Positions 56,901 through 64,000 of a DNA stretch of 64,000 nt are shown here, in pieces. The stretch's first letter is position 1. Each line of letters starts with the position of its first letter. The notes below the pieces were generated by a model, which saw only the letters and a list, made by a program, of their open reading frames with translations, was not told the DNA's origin and did not search any database. The stretch comes from Ligula intestinalis (lineage: Eukaryota; Platyhelminthes; Cestoda; Diphyllobothriidea; Diphyllobothriidae). A program made the position numbers and the translations under genes. The stretch is taken from NCBI GenBank assembly GCA_036362985.1, contig JAYGXS010000003.1, positions 74,696,123 through 74,760,122 on the forward strand. Reading direction: 5' to 3'.

Positions 56901-59900
56901 TAGTGTGAACCAAGCTCTACGTGTCTGCTAATGCTAGCCGGGCTTGAGTGCCACACTTCGATGAATTCTTTCGCTTGCTTCGAATTAGCTATGGCGATCA
57001 CCTCAGTGCCATCCTAATTGAATCGGTGATCACACTCAAGGGAGTACGCAAATACGAGTAATAAAAGGTCCCGTCGGCGAACGGCTGACTTATGTTCCTT
57101 GACGCGAGTCACAAGACGGCGCATGGTATGCGGCGAATGACGTTACTTATTTGTTCTACGGGTAGGGGGTCCTTTACTCGACAAAGCATTGCGCTTAGTG
57201 AGGATGCGGGCTTATGGGCGACGGAGATAGCGGAATGACTTAGTTTCAGATAGTCCATTCATGCAGGATAGAGAATAAAATTTCCGTGGCACTATATCTT
57301 CATTGCATAATCTGTGGTTTGAGCCCGCGACCGCTTTCTTAGAAGTTCAACTTCCTACTTATTGAGCTACGGGCTTCTTGTTTTGACTTCTAACCAATAA
57401 AACAGGGGTTCAAGCCTCGGGGATTGCAGTCCCGGGGTTCGATATGGCCGGCCGACAATAGCTAACAAGCCAGAAATGGTTCTTCTAGCCCCCCTTACCC
57501 TTTTGGTTATTTCGTTCAGTGATTACTAATACAAGTAGACAGTACGCGATCCTCCATATTTATTTTTTTGAAAAAAAAGAGTAAGCAAAAGTATGGGATT
57601 CGCTATGTTTGAAACAAAGTAAGTATTTTTGTTTCAGAAAATGGCACGACTAGAGACTGGACGTCGGGCATCCCGAAGAGACATCCACTGCTTTGCTATA
57701 TCGGCAAAGTATGCAATATACAAGCATTCACTAATTCAACGTACCACGGCATCTGACGATTCAGTTTGATCGTGTTCAGGCTAGATGTGTGCTTGATCCG
57801 AATGCCATAGTAGTGGTACTTTGAATTGCCCCTAAAAAGCATGAAATGAGCAGAGGGAATTTGAGAGTCTGCAGGCAGTAAAAAGGAAAAGGATGCCCTA
57901 GTGACAGAGGAATAACGCTGGGCTGTTGCAATGTGTATTCTTCGAATTCGTTGCGCCATCGATTGCTATTGATCAGCAGTCTACCTGAGCTTTTTTGGAC
58001 CTAACTGGCTACGACTAACAAGAATATTGAAGGAGATTGAAGCGGGGTTCCAATGTTCCCCAAAAACATAACTAGTCTAGAAGCGTATGTTTTCATTATA
58101 TGATCTTTCGTGAAGAATAGAAGGGTCGCAGTTAGCTAAATTGTTCTTACGTAGAGTAAGGACTTCCTTTTTGCCAACGAATGGGGATATTAAATGCTGC
58201 AAACGACGGCTGTGCACGTGAAAGCCAAAAAGTTGGTGAGGCAAATAACATGGCATTCGGCAAACGCAGACATAAATAGAAAAAAACCTAATTCTACGAC
58301 TTTCCATGACAAGAAGTAAGATAAGAAGAACTGAGATGCTGGATCAGAAGTATTAGAAACCCCGTGCTCTTACCAGACGCATGCTGTGGAGGGCCCAAAA
58401 GCAGGACTTATGTTGCAGGAAGGAGTGTCCACAAAGGGAACGGAGACAAAGGTGATTAATTCTAGCCTAGTATTTATCTTCAAATGACTGTTCCCACACT
58501 CTGGTTGGGATACAGTGCAATTAAAACCCGGGTTCTGGTCATTTATCATCAAATTAAATACTTTAACATTAAGCTACCAATGTATTGCCGCGTCGGTTGC
58601 TGTCCGGGGTAGGAATTGCGACTAGAAAGTTATTTACCGATCACGGCACGCTCAATAACCAAAGAATCCGGGTTAGGTACGGGTAGTCGATCAGAGTTAG
58701 TAAGTCTGATCGCTATGCGGCTGGCGGTAGAGACTTTAGATCAACAGCAGCACGATCATATCCTGTAAGCTGGTCGACGAACGACCTTCCCAAGATAGTG
58801 TTCATTTTCTTCTGAGGGCTTCCAACGCCGAAAGTGAACCGTTGTTTCTGACGATGTGTATAGTGTGACACACTGCAGTGAGTACAAGGACGGTGACTTG
58901 CGCGGCATCTACCACACTCTTCACTCTTCTTTCACATAGACCCGTTGTCATGGCAAATTCAATGAGACCGGAGGCAGGAGGGGACGAGGTGGCTAGCAAG
59001 GCTGCTACATCAAGTGGTCGTGGTCACAGCAAGTGTCAGAGAAAAATTCGGTTAAAAGTAGTGACCGGTACGTGATCAAACACACAAGTCCTAGAGGTGG
59101 CTGAGCTTAATCATCACAAATATCCACTCTTCTGACTTTTGATGCAACCACAACATAGAGAATTTAGAAACCGACACCCTGGAGTAAAGCGAAATTAAGG
59201 TAATCAACCAATCTCAGTCAACCGAACCAAGGCCATGTCTCCGTTCCATTCCAACAAAACTGTCCCTTCCTCACTGCCAGCACCCGGACCTCCTTCCCAA
59301 TATCTGACATCTTACGTCTTCTAGCAGTGGTATCTCTTCGCTCGACCCAAAACATAGCACCACCGCATACAGTGTTGCCATCGGCATGCAATCAACCATC
59401 GGCGTTCTCCAGTCGTCGTTTCAAGCTGGCTCCTTCCTGCAAGCTTCAGCCGCCCACGCTGCCCATAAAAATACTTTTCTCATTCATTCACTTAAATTAT
59501 AATTCCTCCGTTCGGATTTTTCCCCTCAACAGCGGTCTTAAAATGAAGCACTTGTAGTAGCCCAAGTCCGCCGCAAAAAAGCCCGCACCTAATCGTGCCA
59601 CCATGACCCAATCTTTAGCAGTTGTTATGGTCAGTATCCCCATATAACGCTCCTTGTGCCCCAATCTAGCCTTTGTGTAGCTTCAGGCTATCTACCACGT
59701 GGTATGGTTAGGGGGCACTCAATGTTACCTTCAATATCATCCTGTAATAAACGGTTACAGATAACTGAACCTGTAGAATCACATACCGTGTTCCAAGACG
59801 ACGTGTCCTCAGCCCGACAAAGACAGATCGGATGAGCTTTCCGAAGGAGGCCGCATTCATAGGCTCAAGCCAGAATTCCATGCAGTGGTTGAGGTAATGT

Positions 59901-60374
59901 GAGTACAGAGCGCTTCTCGGCAGGCTAACACCCTCTGCCGTCTCAAAGTTTTGCAGGAGCCATTGTATCTAAAAAGAAGACAACACAAATAACTTAGGTC
60001 AGAAGGCCAAAAAAGATAAAGTTATGCCTTTTGTGGAAAGACATAAATCAGCTGATCATCAGGGCCGGATCAGACACGACCCTGACTTATATGTTTTTTA
60101 GATGTTGAGGCACACTTCATGTATTATGTCATGTGATCTGTGCCCGCTAAAAAATTATGAAATTGCAAGTTACCGAAGAACCTCAAAATACTCCTCTATA
60201 ACTTACCGTGACCGGACTGGCTCTGGTTGAATGGTGTCTAAGGTACCGGAGATAGTACTGTCCAAGTTGGTTGTTCATACGAGCCAGAATTGTAGGTACT
60301 GTTGTATTGCTACCAGAAGCACTAGGTGATGTATGTGGTTGGAGATTCTGCATGCTGGCCACGGCGGCTTCCAC
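38199..60374 (-). CDS. RFX: RFX-family transcription factor (RFX1/2/3 type), twelve exons
   Basis: RFX proteins bind X-box promoters as dimers and in animals drive ciliary genes (RFX1-4/daf-19 type). Exons: 60374-60207, 59968-59787, 57831-57745, 54045-53588, 53526-53166, 51299-51121, 50457-50234, 48687-48484, 48320-48117, 45621-45170, 41136-40629, 38942-38199. Every junction has GT-AG and consistent phase (3771 nt, 1257 codons). The winged-helix DNA-binding domain (exons 1-3) has [40 protein letters not shown] and [13 protein letters not shown]. After a 330-residue linker come the conserved B, C and dimerization regions (exons 7-11), ending [20 protein letters not shown]. Exon 10 carries an acidic insertion and exon 12 a glutamine-rich tail. 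The true start is upstream or not identified. The gene could continue past 38199, where a strong donor (AGG|GTAAGG) precedes an in-frame stop at 38106. Confidence 0.9.
38943..40628 (-). other. RFX intron 11
   Basis: AT-rich in the middle. The open frames at 39304-39646 on both strands are AT-rich and unrecognised. No repeat family identified. Confidence 0.45.
40629..41136 (-). CDS. RFX: RFX exon 11, end of dimerization domain
   Basis: Acceptor CTGTCTTTAAAG; encodes [20 protein letters not shown] and [12 protein letters not shown], the hallmark of the RFX dimerization domain. A serine-rich, acidic tail follows. A strong donor TAT|GTAAGG (40628) joins in phase to exon 12. Without splicing the frame would stop at 40599, so an alternative shorter end is possible. 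Confidence 0.88.
41430..41990 (+). mobile_element. LINE reverse-transcriptase remnant in RFX intron 10
   Basis: The plus strand encodes [10 protein letters not shown] (decayed ADD box), then [20 protein letters not shown], which matches the common FAAGCAHFGLTINTKKT segment, and later [20 protein letters not shown] and [16 protein letters not shown], matching the KMYKAVVLTTLLYGAETW and LNHFHLSCLRRILK blocks. Frame changes and stops are frequent, so it is an old copy. The order and spacing of the four blocks make the assignment firm despite low identity. Confidence 0.7.
42838..42925 (+). repeat. Degenerate telomere-like CTAACC block
   Basis: Units like CTCTAACCTTA, CTAGCCGTAACGCTAAG and CCTTAACCATAACCC are diverged CCCTAA-type repeats. 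A better copy is at 56190-56295. Confidence 0.4.
43455..43550. repeat. AT-rich microsatellite-like stretch
   Basis: Imperfect ATATATCCTATATATCC and ATCATATCAT units. Confidence 0.7.
45170..45621 (-). CDS. RFX: RFX exon 10, dimerization region with acidic insertion
   Basis: Acceptor CCACTACAG opens [13 protein letters not shown], the counterpart of VQEQASWVCQC. About 75 residues that are mostly Glu/Asp ([20 protein letters not shown]) and then a basic patch ([10 protein letters not shown]) follow. The exon returns to conserved sequence with [13 protein letters not shown] and [11 protein letters not shown]. Donor AG|GTGAGA, phase 2. Confidence 0.88.
45622..48116. other. RFX intron 9
   Basis: No exon seen. 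A repeat block near 45925 (TGCGAGGTCTGTGG, CCCGTCAGTTG) recurs at about 18700. A GT-rich run with TCGTAGCCCATA at 47982-48004 recurs at about 14610. Confidence 0.45.
48117..48320 (-). CDS. RFX: RFX exon 9
   Basis: Acceptor ATTTCTTTTCAG, donor GAG|GTATGT, 68 codons, phase 0. Contains [20 protein letters not shown] and [17 protein letters not shown], matching FAQTLRRYTSLNHLAQAARA and the NRVDFANVQ end of the conserved region. Confidence 0.9.
48484..48687 (-). CDS. RFX: RFX exon 8, C region
   Basis: Acceptor CTACTGACAG, donor CAG|GTAATT, 68 codons, phase 0. Contains [20 protein letters not shown], the counterpart of CDHGMYQALVEILIPDVLRP in vertebrate RFX. Confidence 0.9.
48779..48925 (-). repeat. 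tRNA-derived SINE, about 147 bp, full length
   Basis: On the minus strand: GAGCTCGATGGCTCAATGG (A-box) near 48915-48897, then the B-box-like CCAGTTCGAAACTC near 48870, then a body ending GGGCCAATAGCCCGAAATAGC. The same head-body-tail plan occurs at 60606-60737. Located in RFX intron 7. Confidence 0.65.
48926..50233. other. RFX intron 7, rest
   Basis: No exon seen. Holds a copy of the repeat with motif GGTAGATGCAATGCAAGTC (49240-49330) and a 20-bp tandem array (49449-49518). Confidence 0.5.
49449..49518. repeat. Tandem repeat, four 17-20-bp units
   Basis: Four units of GCATGACTGTGCCTTTG with small changes, the last decayed to GCATGACTATGTCTTTT. Confidence 0.85.
50234..50457 (-). CDS. RFX: RFX exon 7, B region
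   Basis: Acceptor TTGTTTTAAG. The frame is fixed by phase and gives [20 protein letters not shown], then [14 protein letters not shown], matching the RFX LYREHCEAI...L.EKLWQTFWR segment. The donor is a less usual CTG|GTACTT. Confidence 0.88.
51121..51299 (-). CDS. RFX: RFX exon 6
   Basis: Acceptor CTGATTTTCAG, donor CGAG|GTGAGG, phases 2 in and 1 out, matching both neighbours. Encodes [15 protein letters not shown] and [16 protein letters not shown], leading into the conserved B region. Confidence 0.75.
51300..53165. other. RFX intron 5
   Basis: No exon recognised. An 11-bp inverted repeat is listed separately; otherwise plain. Confidence 0.45.
52873..52929. repeat. Short inverted repeat
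   Basis: CTGTTAGGTCA (52873-52883) pairs with TGACCTAACAG (52919-52929) across a 35-nt loop. Could be a small hairpin or chance. Confidence 0.5.
53166..53526 (-). CDS. RFX: RFX exon 5, linker
   Basis: Separated from exon 4 by a 61-nt intron. The acceptor AAATGAG is weak but is the one that avoids a stop at the junction. The donor CCCAG|GTGGGT gives phase 2. Alanine/serine-rich ([12 protein letters not shown]). Confidence 0.65.
53588..54045 (-). CDS. RFX: RFX exon 4, linker
   Basis: Acceptor TTGTTTGCAAG completes a tryptophan codon; donor GTAAGT. Polar serine/threonine/proline-rich linker without a known fold, containing IKLEPDV, a possible sumoylation site. Confidence 0.75.
54867..55398. 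repeat. pogo-like MITE with terminal inverted repeats
   Basis: The left end CACCGGTTATTAAGTCCAC is inverted at the right end as GTGGGCTTAATAGCCGGTG. Internal copies of CCGGCTAATAAGCCCAG follow the left end. The ends are of the same style as pogo/Tigger-derived elements (GGTTATTAAG near a TA). No transposase frame inside. In RFX intron 3. Confidence 0.65.
55399..56438. other. RFX intron 3, part
   Basis: No exon seen. Contains the telomere-like block listed separately. Confidence 0.45.
56190..56295 (+). repeat. Degenerate telomere-like repeat
   Basis: AACCCTAACCCCAAAG, CTAGCCCTAATCCTAATAC and CCCTTACCGTAACC are diverged CCCTAA units, the complement of the TTAGGG animal telomere repeat. Interstitial, not a chromosome end. 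Confidence 0.55.
56439..57376 (-). repeat. SINE split by a later insertion
   Basis: The SINE tail (CTGGCTTATTAGTCATCATC, 56451-56470) and the tRNA-like head (57311-57376, A-box and B-box on the minus strand) belong to one element. The 14-bp sequence CATTGCATAATCTG occurs at both edges of what lies between (56494-56507 and 57301-57314), as a target-site duplication would. Confidence 0.7.
56508..57300 (-). mobile_element. Penelope-like element, 5'-truncated, inserted in a SINE
   Basis: The minus strand encodes [10 protein letters not shown], then [37 protein letters not shown] and [12 protein letters not shown]. These match the C-terminal GIY-YIG region of the Penelope subfamily ending in RIPC...RL..EH..AVRR...A....R...E.WHS. 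The stretch that should hold the GIY core is deleted between RIPC and RLVTR, and stops are present, so it is dead. Flanked by a 14-bp duplication. Confidence 0.75.
57395..57480 (+). repeat. SINE-like segment, plus strand
   Basis: GGGGTTCGATATGGCCGG (B-box plus body) followed by the family tail AACAAGCCAGAAATGG. It lies head-to-head with the minus-strand SINE at 57311-57376. Confidence 0.5.
57745..57831 (-). CDS. RFX: RFX exon 3, end of DNA-binding domain
   Basis: Acceptor GCTTTTTAG; the first base completes the arginine codon. Encodes [13 protein letters not shown] and the start of the linker; donor GTACGT, phase 2. Confidence 0.9.
57832..59786. other. RFX intron 2
   Basis: No exon recognised. 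Open frames around 58878-59557 are unremarkable. No repeat named. Confidence 0.45.
59787..59968 (-). CDS. RFX: RFX exon 2, DNA-binding domain core
   Basis: Acceptor CTTCTTTTTAG, donor CG|GTATGT, phase 2. Encodes [19 protein letters not shown] through [12 protein letters not shown], the recognition part of the RFX winged helix, nearly identical to the metazoan consensus. Confidence 0.92.
60207..60374 (-). CDS. RFX: RFX exon 1 (as seen)
   Basis: Encodes a serine/threonine-rich stretch ending [10 protein letters not shown], then a GTAAGT donor (60206-60201) in phase 0. Similar STRASP sequence lies just before the DNA-binding domain in vertebrate RFX proteins. The 5' boundary is uncertain: possible acceptors GGCCAG and GCATGCAG or an ATG (MQNLQPH) lie near 60345-60355. 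Confidence 0.7.
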
Positions 60375-60605
60375 AACCGACCAAGTCCGGATCCCGCAAG
60401 ACAGTCAGTCAGAGATTAGGGCTAAAATGAGGAAAAAAGTAACTTTTTATTAAATCGCACAAGGAACAAAAAATTGAAGTTAGCTACTGAGCTACTGAAG
60501 ACGAAAATTTGGCGAAATATGATGCAATTTCCTCCTTTTTGGGGCACGATACTCATAGACTCGGAAAAAGTGGTAGATGACTACGACGAAGACAAAGGCA
60601 AATAG

Positions 60606-60737
60606 AATGGCTATTTATGGCTTATGAGTCATAATCAGCCAGTCCTATCCAATCCAGAAGTTTGCAACGCCTAAGGCTCGAGCCCACGTTCTATCGGTTC
60701 GAAGGTTAACGTTCTAAACATTGAGCCACGGGCTTGT
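60606..60737 (-). repeat. tRNA-derived SINE, about 130 bp, full length
   Basis: On the minus strand: AAGCCCGTGGCTCAATG (A-box), GTGGGCTCGAGCC (B-box), a short body with ACTGGCTGATTATGACTC, and the tail ATAAGCCATAAATAGCC. Same layout as the SINE at 48779-48925. Located upstream of the first RFX exon seen. Confidence 0.65.
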
Positions 60738-60856
60738 AGTGACCCCACTCCGCACGCAACCCTCTCCTTTCGCGGCCGCGGGCACGTACTCTAGCGCACG
60801 CACCAATGCCTGCTTACCTCAATCGGGTCTGGCCAATCACCTTTAAGGCTGACTCA

Positions 60857-61281
60857 CATGTGGGATTAGAAGTAATCCGGACAGACAATAGAAGATGAAC
60901 GTATTCCAACGGTTATGGGCTAGAAAATATGGTAAGGCCTGGAAGGCCAGAGTGCTATGGATAATTTAATGAAGTATTGGATGCCTAGAATATAAGTAAT
61001 GAGTAAGTGACTTCCAGATAGGTGCAGTTCAGCCATGAATAGGCCAGAGTCCAGAGGCGCAGTCCGGCAAGTAGATCACCAGGTCCAGACAAGTACAACT
61101 GAAAAGTAAATCACCGGTTCTGGGAGTGGCTTACTCATAACTTATATTCTAATCATTCAACACTTCATTAAATTATCCATAGAAGTCTGGCCTTCCAGGT
61201 CTTATTATATTTACTAGCTCATAACTGTTGGGATACATTCATCTTCTATTATTTTGACCAGACTACTTCGTATCCCACATC
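60857..61281. mobile_element. Foldback (long inverted repeat) element
   Basis: The left arm (60857-61018) and right arm (61119-61281) are about 162 bp each and inverted copies of each other at roughly 85% by eye. For example, CTGGAAGGCCAGA with ATGGATAATTTAATGAAG is on the left, and its complement is on the right. The 100-bp centre has two GTA(G/A)ATCACC units. There is no coding frame. This is a MITE or foldback transposon. Confidence 0.85.
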
Positions 61282-61940
61282 GGTGACCCTGATGTGATAT
61301 GAACACTCAACTTCTGATGCGGCCCGCTGTCTTTGCGGGACTTACCGACCTGTCCCTGCGTATTTGGTGATTTACGGACGTATCCCTGTGTATTTGGTGA
61401 TCGGCATTGGAAACTTACTGCTCAAAGCCTATTCAGCCCAGGCCATGGTTACTTCTTGACCCAACAGAGATGTCCCTTCACGAGTAACAACACCCCAGAT
61501 CTTCTCAACCGGTGGTACTACTTCCAACGCCAACGGTAGCCATTTCTTTTCAACTCATACTGACAAGCCATACTACTTTGCTGTTGGCGTTCTACCTGAC
61601 CACCGGCTTTCTTCAGCCGCCCCTGCATGCTGGCTCATTCCATCCACAGCTGTCCACACTGTTTTCCAGCCCTACCTTGGAACGTATCACCCTTACTAAA
61701 CTTTACAATTCTTCCTCCATTCGATTTCTTTCATCAATCGAATTTCGGTCTCAGAAGGGGGCAGTTATGGTGACTCACTCCACATAGGCAAGCATGTCCG
61801 AAGGCCCACTGCTGCTAACGCGTGCGTCTGCACTGAAGGCGGCCTCTGCAACAGTCAATCAGATCCCGCAAGGGCTGGTCTCTCCCGGCGGTGAAAACGA
61901 CGCAGGCACGCCTTGGTCGATGCAGTCTGTCCGGCCAATA
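61282..61940. other. No gene recognised
   Basis: Contains a two-unit tandem repeat at about 61350-61402 (TGTATTTGGTGAT end in each) and CT-rich repeat-like sequence. Open frames here are chance-like. Confidence 0.45.
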
Positions 61941-62175
61941 ACCTTCAAGGCAACCAGACAATGCCCGTTCTCACTGCCGCCGGCATGCCTGCCGCTAAAA
62001 CCCCACTTGAGACCTGGCCAGTCTCCTGGGTGGTCATGTTCTCCCAAGTCAAAATTCTTCCATCTATTCTCCGTTCCTCTGTGTACACAATATACCGTTC
62101 CTGCTATTTTGGCCTTTACTGACTTCTCTTCTCTTCTAAGTAACCATGGTCTGAAGATCGCAGTTGCCAGGTTTA
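61941..62175. repeat. Interspersed repeat, second copy
   Basis: Homologous to 37780-37985 in the same orientation: shared CCAGACAATGCCCG/CCAGGCATTACTTCG start, TGTACA/CAGAAA centre and GAAGATCGCAG end. The open frames on both strands are products of this repeat. Confidence 0.5.
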
Positions 62176-64000
62176 ACTTACTTAACTTCCTGCGATACAT
62201 ACGCGACCATGCTGTAAACGCTGTAATTACTGCCGCACTCCCACACTTTGGACACCAGATCTCTTTTTGGTGGTCGTGCACTCGTCCGAATGTCAAAAAC
62301 CTTCAAAATATTATCCATTACCACTTTATAGAATCTACTTTTCCTTCCTTCTGGCTTTCTACTTCTCTTTCCACACGGGACCGATCCTGAAGATCACAGT
62401 AACAAGGGTCTTCACTATTAGCTTAAGCCATTGCCATATGCTCGTTGTATTCTTGTCAGTTGTGATCGGGAATGTACACTATGCTAGAAAACACTCACCG
62501 ACTACATTGCGAGGGCTACGCGTTCCATTGCACTAAGAGGCTTGATCTAACGCCCTGTAGATAGTCGCACGGACATATAACATCAAGACTGGGAAGAATA
62601 GCTGTTAGGAGGGTCCAACACTCGCACCGTCCCCAAAACAGCATAACAAAGACGGAACATGCGAGACCGCCAATGACCAGGCACTAAGCTCATGCATGAC
62701 AAAGGCCACGAAAAAGCGCATGTATGTGCTTGCGTCACCGGAGCCGCGACCGGTCACCTGAAGACACGATGGCTGGAGGCAGGACGGCTGCCTGTAGAGA
62801 CCACTCGTGGAGAGCCAATAGGGAACAATGACTACTAGCCTTTAAATATGCTGCCACCGCTGAAGGCGGACACATGGTGCGGGAGACGCTGCCGACGACC
62901 CGAGACTCTGCTTCCGAGACGAGACCGACCACAGAAGACAAGCTGCTGGACACACAGGAAACAGAGCTGATGTACTAGTACAACTGACAGTAAAGTACTC
63001 TCTGTTATCCTGTTCTGCTTTCTCTTCCTAACACGGAACTGGGAAATATAACCGGTGTTGACACAGGAACATAACATAGCATAAGACAGGAACCTAACGG
63101 TTATAACACTGGAACAGTCATTTTCGGCTTATAAGTCGTCATCAGTCAGCATTATTCATTTGCAAAACATAAAACCTACTCAAAACTTCTACTCAAATGA
63201 TGCAGATCCGAGTCTCAGGGATTGCAAACCTCGGAGTCGGGTATGACTGGCCGATGACGGCTAATAAACCGTAAGTTGACAGTACATTCTCATTATCTTT
63301 ATGTCAGACGCTGTGCCACTGCCTGTGGGACGAATAAGTCTTGTAACATCATCGATGAGTCCACTCCATCGAAGTAGTATCCCTCAGGTACCAGCACTTA
63401 TAGTTTCTTAGGGGAATATGGGGTGTACAGAGGGGGTATTGTTTTGAATGACCATATTCCCACATTGCGTCATCTCACAGAAAAGCACGTGCGCGCGTTA
63501 GCAATACCGCATGCCATGAACATACGTTGGGTAGAGATCCGCAGGAGCCGTGGCCACAGAACTCTCGTCAGATCTAATCGATCTATGTCTGGGAGGTGGT
63601 ACGCAACCCTGCTAGAACTTTCTCTTGAAGCGTTTAAGAAAAAAAGCAAAGCTAAATTCCACACAACTTTTCAGTGATAATGACTTGCACGTAATGAGTG
63701 CAATTTCGCGTCACCGGTCATGTTCTCTTCCTGTTTTGTTAAGGTGTTTGGAACGACAGTCGAGCAAGCATAAACTTTGAGCGAAGTCTAGGTACCAGAC
63801 CCAGTCATAAAAGGTAGGAACTTAAATAAATTGACAGTCGTGCCTAATGTCCGGTTCGCCGGATTCTCATTCTGCTCTGACTCTGCCTGCAAGGCTGTTC
63901 CCATCGCGTAGTTGATGAAGTAATCGAAACGGACCAAAAACTTGCATGAAAAACTCCCTACATCGCTTTTGTCATGTTCCCGTAGTAGACAAAAGAAGAT
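62176..64000. other. No gene recognised; SINE-tail pieces at 63115-63285
   Basis: CGGCTTATAAGTCGTCATCAG (63126 on, minus-type tail) and GTCGGGTATGACTGGCCGATG (63238 on, plus-type body) are parts of the SINE family in opposite orientations. The frame 63423-63677 has no known family. No exon of the RFX N-terminus could be identified here. Confidence 0.4.

Noticed and set aside
61794..62390. 198-codon plus-strand frame
   Set aside because: Overlaps a dispersed repeat also present at 37.8 kb, has no domain, and the opposite strand is equally open.
63423..63677. 84-codon plus frame as a small gene
   Set aside because: Basic composition but no recognisable family, no splice or promoter support.

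Overview
This is eukaryotic DNA with two host genes split into many exons and a very high load of transposable elements. Introns range from 35 nt to more than 4 kb. The host genes are a cyclin T homologue and an RFX-family transcription factor. The mobile elements include Penelope-like elements with GIY-YIG endonuclease remnants, RTE-like and CR1-like LINEs, a young Ty3/Gypsy element, tRNA-derived SINEs and pogo-like MITEs. That mix, together with the very short introns, suggests a parasitic flatworm (cestode or trematode). The species is an inference and is not proven by the sequence. Two 100-base N gaps (14417-14516 and 35486-35585) are assembly placeholders.

Left end (1-6780): a LINE ORF1 fragment that recurs exactly at 14046-14416; a minus-strand CR1-like LINE (ORF1 plus the start of an endonuclease ORF2) carrying two plus-strand tRNA-like segments; a minus-strand gene whose first exon belongs to the DUF4806-associated family; directly upstream of it, a decayed transposase of the tnp2/Transposase_21 type; and a 60-bp palindrome.

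Cyclin T gene (about 7.0-13.5 kb, plus strand): five exons with matching phases, the first two carrying the cyclin boxes and the last a polyglutamine tract. Its 4.2-kb fourth intron contains an antisense RTE copy. Middle (14.5-38 kb): old repeats, a 5'-truncated Penelope-like element (21.3-22.3 kb, minus), a CR1-like 3' end (24.0-24.4 kb, minus), a second Penelope-like remnant (30.8-31.2 kb, plus), a hammerhead-ribozyme-like motif (32.2 kb, minus), and an almost intact Ty3/Gypsy retrotransposon (32676-37629). The Gypsy element has two 362-bp LTRs that differ at two positions and a CTCCC target duplication.

RFX gene (60.4-38.2 kb, minus strand): twelve exons whose splice phases all agree. They encode an RFX winged-helix DNA-binding domain, a long linker, the conserved extended dimerization region and a glutamine-rich tail. 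The introns hold a plus-strand LINE reverse-transcriptase remnant, SINEs, a pogo-like MITE, and a Penelope-like element inserted into a SINE with a 14-bp target duplication. The right end (60.5-64 kb) has a large foldback element and old repeats. Gene products act separately: cyclin T would be the P-TEFb regulatory subunit, and RFX would bind X-box promoters. I see no operon-like organisation.
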